From positions 1,024,501 through 1,088,500 of the forward strand of contig BROI01000001.1 of assembly GCA_027923505.1 (NCBI GenBank): a stretch of DNA of 64,000 bases, written 5' to 3'. Numbering within the stretch: position 1 is the first letter of the stretch; every line of letters starts with the position of its first letter. The DNA is from Mayamaea pseudoterrestris. Lineage: Eukaryota > Bacillariophyta > Bacillariophyceae > Sellaphorales > Sellaphoraceae. Below, in pieces: positions 56,243-64,000 of the stretch. A program made the position numbers and the translations under genes. The notes under the pieces were generated by a model, which saw only the letters and a list, made by a program, of their open reading frames with translations, was not told the DNA's origin and ran no database searches.

Positions 56243-59200
56243 TTAGTCGTCGAAAGCACCCAGCTCATTCATCCAAGAACGTCGCATTTCGACTTCCTCG
56301 CTATGGCGTTGACGCTTGCCAAGGGCTTTTGCCCGATCACGAAGCTCTACGGCAACCTTTGCTTCCTCGCCTTGCTCACGTTGCTTCTCGAAAACAATCT
56401 TTGCCATGGGTAGCAACAGCTTTAATAGAACATCAACCAGCTTGTCGACTGATTCAAAGTCGCGAACAATGAAACGAGGATACTGCTCCAGATCAACCTC
56501 ATCAATATGCTTGACATTGACGGCGGAAGTTATTTCCTTGATGGCTTCACTTTCCTCCTGATCAATCTGGTCCCATCCTTCGTCATCTTGATCGTCTGAA
56601 CTTTCGCCACCACTGATTCGTTGTATATCCTCCTTGCTTCCACCACTAATTTCAATGTCAACACCGAACGGTGAAAATCGGCCAGGAAAGCAAACATCAA
56701 CTCCTTTTGGAAGTACACCACGTGGAAGCAAAGACGCAATTGTCGCAATGTGCCGAGGCCGCAAGCCAGGGCTTCGTAAAACACACTCGGGCCCATCAAC
56801 GCCTTCCACAATGCCGACCAGATCGATGCCAAGTCGCCGGCACGACGCATGTAGATGCATGGTTTTAAGCTGGCTTTGCAGGTGAGCGGGCAGCGGCCCA
56901 TATGTTTCCTTCCAATAGTTTGTGAGAGCAACCAGCTGCGCAGTATTCTCAGCGAGGCGGGCTTTGGCAGCCTCTTTATACATCACTTCCTTGTCTTGTA
57001 TGTAATCTTCGGAAACCGAAAACGTATCAGGAGATCCAAAAGTAGGAACGAGCATACTCGTTCGCACCACAAGCGGCAAGTCCAAGCCTCGAAGCTTGCG
57101 AATACTCTTCTTCAGCATGCGCATGTAGAGATCAAAGCCAACTTTTGCGGCCAAACCAGACTGCTCCGTGCCTAACAAGCTACCAGCGCCACGGATTTCT
57201 AGATCGCGGTTCGCGATATCAAAGCCGGACCCCAGCTCATTCATTTCGGCCAGAGCTTGCAGTCGCATCGCTGCAGTCTCTGTATAAGACTCCACTCGAT
57301 GAAAGAAGTACGCGTACGCTTGCTTGTCGGATCGGCCAACTCGACCTCGGAGCTGGTACAAGGTCGACATTCCAAAAGCCTGGCTGTTCACGACAATAAT
57401 TGTGTTCACAGTCGGAATATCGACACCATTTTCAATCACAGTCGTTGCCAATAAAACGTCATGCTTGCCTTCGGCAAATGCTGCGACATTTTCTTCTGCG
57501 CCGTTTCGCAGCATTCGACCATGAGCTCGAATAATACGAATGTCAGGTGATATCTGCTTGATCGTTTCCTCGGCATCGTCAAGCATGGAAATCTTTGGAA
57601 CAACGTAGTAAATTTGCCCTCCGCGATTCAACTCTGTTTCAATGGCTTGGCGAACCAGATCTTCGTCGTACTCCTGAACGTAGGTGACAGTCGGCTTGCG
57701 CATCGGCGGAGGAGACCGAAGCGTCGACGTGTCCCTGATACCGCTCAAACTCATCTGAAGTGTTCGCGGAATCGGTGTTGCACTGAGAGTAAGAACATCA
57801 ACTCCGTTGTAGATGAGCTTGAGTCGTTCCTTCTGCTTGACGCCAAAACGCTGCTCTTCATCCACCACCAAAAGCCCGAGATTTTTGAACGAAACACGGT
57901 TAGACAAAAGGGCGTGTGTACCTACAACCAAGTCTGCTTCGCCGGAAGAAATTTGCTCTCGAATATCTTTCGCGGAAAGTGTTCCTCGCTTACTGCCACC
58001 GCACAGCAAAGCAATTTTTAGATTGAACGGCGTGTCGGGGCCCATTCGCTTCATCAAATTCTTGTAATGCTGCGATGCGAGGACTCCAGTTGGCGCCAAT
58101 AGGGCAGCCTGTTTGCCATTTATGATGGCTCTATACAAGGCCCTAAAGGCAATCTCGGTCTTTCCAAATCCGACGTCACCGCAGACAAGCTTTACATAAA
58201 AAGATAATTGGACACGATGAGTTCAAGGCAATGCAGATTCAAGACATTTCATTTGCCAACAAGTCACACTTACTCTATCCATCGGTCGACTGCGCCATAT
58301 CATGTCATTCTCCACATCTTCAAAGCACTTCTTCTGATCCACCGTCGGTTCAAAAGCAAACGTTTCCTCCAATTGCTTCACCTTAACTTCCTTGGCCGGA
58401 TCAAATGGCGTTCGCTGCACCGTCTCTCGCGTTGCGTACAGCGCCAAAACATCCTGTGCCATTTCCATGGTATTTTCCTCAACGCGCTGCGTTGCCTTGG
58501 CCCACGTGTCGCCCCGCAGCCGCGATAGTTTTGGTTTAATTGCAGCGTCGCCAGCTCGGTAGCGACTCAATCGATACGCTCGATCCAGTGGCACGTGAAC
58601 AATGCCATCCATGTAGGAGACTTCCAAGACTGTCGTTTGCGGATTGGATACAATGTCAGTGTCTTCCTCCGTTCCAAACTTGTCGCGAATTTCATTAATG
58701 TCCTTCGCCGTGACAGATCCGTTGATGTCTTGCAGCTCCTTCAGCTTGATTGTCAGTATCTCTGCTCGTCGTTTGTCGCGAGCTGCGATTTCATCAGTTG
58801 AAAGCTTGGTTTTTGGTTGCAGGCATGTCCGATCAAATCGCCCGATTCCATATTTGCGATGAACAACAAAATCTCCGGGAAATACTTCCAACGACCATCC
58901 ACCGGCGCTGCCAATGCGAATGCCAGCTCGTTTCGCAAACGATAATGACTTGTTGGGTAGTACAGGTGCTGGTGTCGATTTTGCACGAGCGTCAACCTCC
59001 TCTTTATCTGTATCACTTGCCAATCCAATCTCTAACTTTTTATCAGTTGTACTGTCCTCTGCATCACCTTCCATGAGCGCTTCCCACTCGGCTGTCATTT
59101 CAGCGTCCATTTCGCCGCCTCCGGCTTGCTGATTGGCTTTATTGTTCTTATTTACTTCATCCATTGACGGCAAGACAACCTGAAACTCAAGTCCCTGTGC

Positions 59201-59782
59201 TTGTGCAATGGCGGCATGTATTGCATGCTCCTTGTCCTGCTGAGCTTGAAGCGCTTGTTGTTGCTTCAATGCTCGCTTGGCAGCAGCAGCTGCTGCTTCT
59301 CTTGTTTCTTCTGAAAGTGATGCAGCCATTGCTGCTTGCTCTTCCTCTATCCGTTGATTGTTTTTGGTAATGGAACTTTGCCAGCTGGCGTCTTCGTCAT
59401 CCCCGTCAGTATCATCATCGTCATCGTCGTCTTCGTCTTGAACAGCTCCCCATTTGCTATTTGAGTCGTCGTCGTTGATCCGTTTCCGTTTCACTTGATT
59501 GCTGCCGACAACGACATCCAAGTCGTTTGGATTGTGAAAGCGAGCCATTTCGAGTCGAGTACCTGATACTCTGAAAGAATAGAATAGTCCATGCCTTTGC
59601 CTCTCGTCTTGTCGCCTCGAGTGAAAGTTTGATTGATGTAATGCTGGAACGAGTGCAACAGAAGCATGTCGCCGCGTGACGGATGCCGAAAAGGAGAGGG
59701 TCGTTGGCCAATTGAAAAGACATGCAGACAATATGACAGCCAATGTATTCAAGCTATAGGCGTCTCGTCTTCTCCTTATCAT
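56243..59782 (-). CDS. MFD: Mfd-like transcription-repair coupling helicase, plastid-targeted
   Basis: Exons 58274-59782 and 56243-58189 (84 bp intron, phase 0), 1151 residues. A signal-anchor-like stretch ([13 protein letters not shown], 11-23) followed by LSFSASV and basic residues suggests plastid delivery. Residues 100-300 are acidic and low complexity, and the UvrB-like module of bacterial Mfd is missing. The CarD-like RNA-polymerase-interacting domain starts at [16 protein letters not shown] (about 301). The RecG-like translocase has [16 protein letters not shown] (Walker A, split by the intron just before it), [22 protein letters not shown] (DEEQ box), [14 protein letters not shown] and [22 protein letters not shown]-like C-terminal domain is present. 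It would clear stalled plastid RNA polymerase. An upstream Met at 59998 is less likely. Confidence 0.92.
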
Positions 59783-60077
59783 GACGTTATAGTTATAATG
59801 GGCGCAAAAAGTGGAAGGAAAGATGGACCTTCGAGCCCAAAATGAGCTGATCGTTCCAATCGAATGGCAAAATCTTTTGTCGCAGTGGTGCTCACGACGA
59901 CTTACACCATGGGATATGGGACGCAGAATCGGCGATAACATTATTGACTGGCACAAGCAACTCAAAGACACTTGTGTAGCTTCTATATAGTGGTTCATCT
60001 AAGGCATGCTTGACTTTATTGACTTCGTGTAACGTGTGTCTGGCAGCAACTTTACCCAGCGTCACTCGTCATTCATT

Positions 60078-61370
60078 TCAATTTTCGGAATCGTCATCCG
60101 AAACATTCAACCACACTTTTGCCATTTCGTAAGTTCCAAATCCAATGGCGGAAAAGGCGCCGGAAAAGGCCATGCGCGAGCCTGCGCCAGCGTACAATCC
60201 CTTCAATCCTTGCTCGGTGACCACCAAGTTGACGCAGGCTGGTATATCCACTGGACATGTTCCTGTAGATACTCTCGTTCTTAATACATCAAAGGGGGTC
60301 ATCAAGCCGCTCGCCAATGCGCCAGCCAAGGCACCTGCCAAGAAGATGCGAACTGGAACAGCCGTGGCGGATGGGAGTGCGTGATCATCTGCGCCATTTG
60401 TTGACATTTGTCCTCCCGTCCTTGCTCGTGGCGTAGACGCTGCTGATACAATGACGGCTCGCTTTAGTTCCTCGTAAATGCAAAAGCGCAATATGGCTGA
60501 TGGTATATTCCGTAGCAAAGTCGTTTGCCAGCCGCGATACAAACTATTGACAAAGTGCGCTGCAATGACTGGCTCCTTGACCAGCAGACTACGACTCGCA
60601 CCAGCCGAAGCACCAGAAGCAGCTGCCGACCATAGTGTTGCCAAGGTTGACCCAAGATTTTGACCCGTGTATTGCATCTGTTGCTTCAACAGTTCCTTTG
60701 GCACGAAGATAGCCGACGACGCCAAGTTGCCCGAGGCAGCTGCCAATGCGTGAATGAAAAATCGTTGCGGAAAGGTCAAGTCGTGATTGTCTGTCTGCTG
60801 TTTTCGAACTCGTCGATGTAAATGTCGCTTGACACTCGCATACGTTCCAAAGTATAGAGCCGAGGAGGGTATTGCTCCAATGGTGCTCGACACCAAGCCC
60901 TTGTAGGCTCGACCGACATGCCATGTCGATTGAGTTGATGGAGTTGCTGCTGGAGTATGAATCAAGCCCTTCAGTGCATTTTGGACGGATGGGTATTTGG
61001 AAGGATTGGCTTGTCGCAATGTCTTGGCAGAATCCATGGGAAAGAGCACTAATGTACCAACGGCTCCGCCGAGTCCTCCGCAAAAGCCTAGTTTCAATGC
61101 GTCGATTAAAGAGTGCTGATTGCTGTGGTGAGATTGTGATGATTGTCGTGATGGTTTTATCTTTGAATCTCTTTGCGGTCTATGATGATATGGTTTATGA
61201 GCCAGAAGATACTGTTCCCTTTCTGTCCGTATTCTTCCACTTGACGTATCATGGTTCCGCAGCGTGTTGGAAAGATGTTGCGAATTGGCATGGACAGTCA
61301 AATGTCGATAACAAGATGACAATAGCAGTGGCAGTAGTAGCACGTAACAAACATTGAAAGAAGACTTCAT
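60078..61370 (-). CDS. Mitochondrial-carrier-family transporter with signal-like N-terminus (SAM-carrier-like)
   Basis: A single exon of 430 residues from MKSSFNVCYVLLLPLLLSSCY; the frame stays open upstream to 61607 but that would overlap the SmB start. Three carrier repeats are visible. Repeat 1 has FPMDSAKTLRQ after LGFCGGLGGAVGTLVL. Repeat 2 has VPKELLKQQMQ. Repeat 3 has TPFDVLRTRV followed by GLKGLYAGAGSRM. Each P-x-D/E-x-x-K/R motif closes the salt-bridge gate. The general pattern, with QG.KGLYAG and SA..F..YE, resembles S-adenosylmethionine carriers, but substrate identity is inference. The signal-like start is unusual for this family and suggests plastid-envelope or ER-derived routing. 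Confidence 0.85.
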   Translation of the reverse strand: MKSSFNVCYVLLLPLLLSSCYRHLTVHANSQHLSNTLRNHDTSSGRIRTEREQYLLAHKPYHHRPQRDSKIKPSRQSSQSHHSNQHSLIDALKLGFCGGLGGAVGTLVLFPMDSAKTLRQANPSKYPSVQNALKGLIHTPAATPSTQSTWHVGRAYKGLVSSTIGAIPSSALYFGTYASVKRHLHRRVRKQQTDNHDLTFPQRFFIHALAAASGNLASSAIFVPKELLKQQMQYTGQNLGSTLATLWSAAASGASAGASRSLLVKEPVIAAHFVNSLYRGWQTTLLRNIPSAILRFCIYEELKRAVIVSAASTPRARTGGQMSTNGADDHALPSATAVPVRIFLAGALAGALASGLMTPFDVLRTRVSTGTCPVDIPACVNLVVTEQGLKGLYAGAGSRMAFSGAFSAIGFGTYEMAKVWLNVSDDDSEN

Positions 61371-61605
61371 AGCGAGTGGGCTTAGACGTATCGGCTTTCT
61401 CCGTCGTTTAATCATGACTTGGCCGTTTCTTGATTTGAATGCGCGAAGAATTAGCGGCGCAGAATCATCATCATGGTGGCGGGAAGGCGAAAGATGGGGC
61501 GGATACAGCTTCAATACCGTTAAGACTTTTCTTGAGTACCGCTGCGTCGTTTCACAGCACAGAACCCGTCGCAGCTTTGCAGCCCAGCCACAAAACCGTT
61601 TCACC

Positions 61606-62306
61606 ATGGTAAGTGCTTCCGCTGCTACTGCTGCTAAATTCCTGTCTCGTTATAAAGTCAAACCTGTCTCATGAATCTTTTTGCAATGAGCAGTGGTAAA
61701 ATCTGGAAGGATTTTGTTGCGTTTGTCATTTTGAATCAGTGTGCGTCACATTTTCGTTGCTCGTTACTTTGTCTCTGACATTTACCATTGCTTATTTGTT
61801 TACAGCCAACGGGGAAGGGAAGCAAACTATTAAAATACGTGGAGCATCGACTCCGCGTGACTCTCCATGATGGTCGCAGCATTGTCGGAACCTTTTTAGC
61901 CTTTGACAAGCACTTGAATCTGGTACTGAGTGAGGCTGAAGAATTTCGCATTTTGAAGAAAAAGGGCGCTCTATTGGAGGAGCGAACCGAGAAGCGCAAC
62001 CTTGGTCTCGTGCTGGTGCGAGGCGAAAATGTGATTAGCATGGCTGTTGAAGGTCCTCCGCCACCGTCGGCTCCCAAGGCAGCTCCTGGTGGACCGGGAA
62101 TGGCGCGCGGCGTTGGTCGAGGAATGTTGGTTCCGCCGCCACAGCAACCACCCGGCGGCATGGCTCCGCCGGTTGGTTTGGGTGCCGCTCCTGTCTATGG
62201 CATGGGAAACTTGCCGCCGCCACCGCCTCCTCCGCATGGTGCATATCCGCCGCCCGGAATGGGCAGAGGCATGCCACCGCAACAGATGAGACCTCCTGGA
62301 TATTGA
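61606..62306 (+). CDS. SNRPB: Spliceosomal core protein SmB/B'
   Basis: The first exon is only the ATG (61606-61608); a 197 bp GT-AG intron follows immediately, and exon 2 is 61806-62306; 167 residues. Residues 2-45 are Sm motif 1 (KLLKYVEHRLRVTLHDGRSI, then VGTFLAFDKHLNLVLSEAEE), with the RNA-contacting DKHLN. Sm motif 2 is LGLVLVRGENVISMAVEG. The C-terminal half is Gly/Pro/Met-rich with PPPPPPP and GRG, as in animal SmB, which binds other splicing factors and carries methylated arginines. SmB is part of the heptameric ring on U1, U2, U4 and U5 snRNAs. It is divergent from the carrier gene with 235 bp between starts. Confidence 0.95.
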
Positions 62307-62382
62307 GCGAGTATAAAACGCATTATAGCAGTGTTCAGGGGTATAGGTTCTGCGTAGTAGAGTCTTTTACTTCTTATCAAAG

Positions 62383-62832
62383 TTAGTCCATATTCAATAG
62401 ATGACTGTTAAATTTTAGGTGAATTTCTCGTCTTGGTTGCCGGAGGAACATCACCATCGAATCGAAAGGGCAAACCGTTAAGCTGTCACCTACTTTGCTT
62501 TCCTTGTCTTCCATGCCCGTTTCCAGTAGAATTACGTTACCTGTAAAAACACTTTGGCTGTCTTTGCTGGACTGCGGCTGGTAAAAAAAGTCAAAACGTT
62601 TGTTTAGTGAATTTGATATAAGCAGCTCAATCTGCGGCGTGATAGCCATTAAGCACAACCATGACATTTTATCATCGATGTTAATGACGACGTCCCAGTA
62701 GACTTTCTTCAATGGGCTTGGTGTGAACGAAAGACAAGTAATGACTACTGTAGGGCGAAAGCGAGTCATCTCAAGGGGCAAGCGGCGCGAGTCGGCAGGA
62801 TCACAGATTGTCCGAGCTCCCCTCGCTCGCAA
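62383..62832 (-). CDS. Hypothetical protein, 5' end uncertain
   Basis: A frame of about 150 codons with no ATG at its beginning; the first in-frame Met begins EMTRFRPTVVITCLSF (about codon 22). The body SPLKKVYWDVVINIDDKMSW and the end REIHLKFNSHLLNMD look like beta-strand-rich protein. A possible 5' exon lies at 63048-63208 on the same strand (MVMVRRAAAVSLSQRF...), but I could not place splice sites that join the two. No known domain. It converges with SmB: the stops are 76 bp apart. Confidence 0.45.
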   Translation of the reverse strand: MRARGARTICDPADSRRLPLEMTRFRPTVVITCLSFTPSPLKKVYWDVVINIDDKMSWLCLMAITPQIELLISNSLNKRFDFFYQPQSSKDSQSVFTGNVILLETGMEDKESKVGDSLTVCPFDSMVMFLRQPRREIHLKFNSHLLNMD

Positions 62833-63268
62833 TGAAAGTGGAAAAGGCTGCTTGAAAGAGCCATGGGTAGTTCATAGTGCTTGCTTGCTCCGATTTTGGT
62901 TAAAAAAAATTGGCATCGACGGCAGTTAATAAGAAATGTGTATCGTTTTGCTTGCGCCTGTGAGCGCCTGACTTTGGATCAAGCATCGTTCGGAGCTACG
63001 GGATCAGCAAAGAGTCGTAACTGCGGGAACCAATTCTCGCGAATCTGCTAGAGCTTCCCGTCCACTGTAAACGAATTGGTGAGAGTGTCATGGGATGAAC
63101 AATGAACACTGTCATCATGCTCATTGATTCGACAGGTCAACTCAAGCTGACGTCCGAAAAACCGTTGCGACAGAGAAACTGCTGCTGCTCGGCGAACCAT
63201 CACCATGGGATTCTTCGATGAAGCTGCCGTTAACGTACTTGAGTAGCTACAGCAGGTAACGAAGCAGC
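62833..63268. other. Divergent intergenic region
   Basis: About 435 bp upstream of both the minus-strand hypothetical and the plus-strand low-complexity gene. It may contain a 5' exon of the hypothetical (63048-63208, minus). A T-rich/A-rich patch is at 62905-62912. Confidence 0.4.
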
Positions 63269-64000
63269 ATGTCTTGGAACAATAACAACAATAGCTTGGG
63301 CGATATTCGAGAGGATGATTCTGAAGATGGAGAAATTGACGAAGAGGAGGGAGAAATTGTATTGCCAAGCGACAATCCGCCTCCACCACCAGCTTCGGCT
63401 TCCGCGCCAATTAATCAGCCACCAGCTTTAGTAAGCAGTATCAGCGGCCTTCAAAATAATCCTGCATCTCAGCAGCAGCAGCGGCCTCCTCCTCCAAATT
63501 TTCCTCCTCCGTCTCTTGCCCGCCGCAATTCATGGCAGGGACGAGGAGGACCGCCCGATGGTCTTGCAGCTCATCGAGGCCGAGGATTTCCTCGCGGTGG
63601 CGGACGACTTGGAAATAGACGTCACTCCTTCAACACAAGTGACGTTAACAATAATAATCAGAGACTTCCTTTACCATTGCCTGGAGCATCAAGGTCGCAA
63701 AGCTTTTCGGCGGTTCCCATGCACGTTGTTTCGCAGTCGCAGCAGCAGCTACACCAACAGCAACATGGTCCTTCCAACCTTGCTCCAGCGGGATTGTCGC
63801 CTCGGCCGACGGATCCGCGTTTTCGAGGAGGCTTTGTTGGAAACTCCAGTCATCCGTCGGCCATGAAAGCGCGCATGGCGGCTCTGGAGCACAGCGAAGC
63901 TGGCAGCGCTGCTGCTTCTTCATCATTGCTCGTTCAGCAGCTAGATCAACCTGCACCCGACCAGCGCGAACATAGTTTGGAGCCCAGCTCCAGCGATGGA
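63269..64000 (+). CDS. N-terminal part of a low-complexity Gln/Pro/Arg-Gly-rich protein (3' truncated by window edge)
   Basis: An ATG at 63269 opens a frame that stays open to the window end (244 codons). The start, MSWNNNNNSLGDIREDDSED, is followed by the acidic GEIDEEEGEI unit. Then come PPPPPAS, QQQQRPPPP, an RG/GG-rich part (SWQGRGGPPDG, RGRGFPRGGGRLG), SQSQQQLHQQQH and Ser-rich stretches. Such RGG plus Q/P-rich sequence is common in RNA-binding or mRNP proteins, whose folded domain would lie beyond the edge. Family not recognised. DGEIxEEEGEI is seen at the N-termini of some nuclear and RNA-processing proteins; this is only a hint. Confidence 0.75.
   Translation, partial: MSWNNNNNSLGDIREDDSEDGEIDEEEGEIVLPSDNPPPPPASASAPINQPPALVSSISGLQNNPASQQQQRPPPPNFPPPSLARRNSWQGRGGPPDGLAAHRGRGFPRGGGRLGNRRHSFNTSDVNNNNQRLPLPLPGASRSQSFSAVPMHVVSQSQQQLHQQQHGPSNLAPAGLSPRPTDPRFRGGFVGNSSHPSAMKARMAALEHSEAGSAAASSSLLVQQLDQPAPDQREHSLEPSSSDG

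Noticed and set aside
1-64000. tRNA genes, rRNA genes, CRISPR arrays, bacterial operons
   Set aside because: None seen: I found no convincing tRNA B-box plus cloverleaf, no rRNA-like stretches, no spaced repeats of CRISPR type, and genes are spliced.

Overview
The window is nuclear DNA from a photosynthetic stramenopile, almost certainly a diatom. The evidence is the gene style (short GT-AG introns of about 70-260 bp in many genes), several preproteins with a signal peptide followed by an ASAFAP-like motif (complex red plastid import), a CGRGK/GNRRFR domain typical of diatom gene families, and secreted proteins with Pro-Ser/Pro-Thr-rich tails. The species cannot be named from sequence alone.

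Layout. 1-3.5 kb: tail of an unidentified gene, a plastid PAP/fibrillin (minus) and a diatom-type CGRGK-domain protein (plus). 3.65-12.55 kb: a complete GCN1 of about 2810 residues in four exons (minus). 13-17.3 kb: a small secreted protein, a SPOUT rRNA methyltransferase and an NRT2 nitrate transporter. 17.3-20.6 kb: gene-poor DNA with a MITE-like element. 20.6-25.1 kb: a plastid ABC1-family kinase and an orphan, head to head. 25.7-32.2 kb: two tandem paralogous secreted proteins with beta-helix-like heads, sequon- or Pro/Thr-rich middles and basic, silaffin-like Lys/Ser tails. 32.4-38.2 kb: plastid SQD2-like sulfolipid glycosyltransferase and a ferric reductase. 38.4-42.6 kb: a WD40-type protein resembling the TSET/TPLATE beta-propeller subunit, with its 3' end duplicated downstream. 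43.5-51.7 kb: a helicase-associated-domain protein, two orphans, a plastid-type RNase Z and another secreted Cys/Thr-rich protein. 51.8-52.9 kb: a 1.08 kb segment bounded by perfect 46 bp inverted repeats. 53.4-64 kb: GT8 glycosyltransferase, RagA/Gtr1 GTPase, plastid-type Mfd helicase, a carrier-family transporter with a signal-like N-terminus, SmB, a hypothetical gene and the start of a low-complexity protein.

Genes are independent eukaryotic units, many in divergent pairs with short shared promoters (GT8/RagA 177 bp, carrier/SmB 235 bp, small secreted protein/SPOUT 273 bp, ABC1K/orphan 605 bp). Several products touch nutrient handling (nitrate uptake, iron reduction, GCN1 and Rag amino-acid signalling, sulfolipid synthesis), but nothing shows they are co-regulated. 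The most interesting candidates are the tandem silaffin-like glycoproteins, the TSET-like protein with its 3' duplication, the inverted-repeat element near 52 kb, and an excess of the palindrome TACCGGTA in intergenic DNA.
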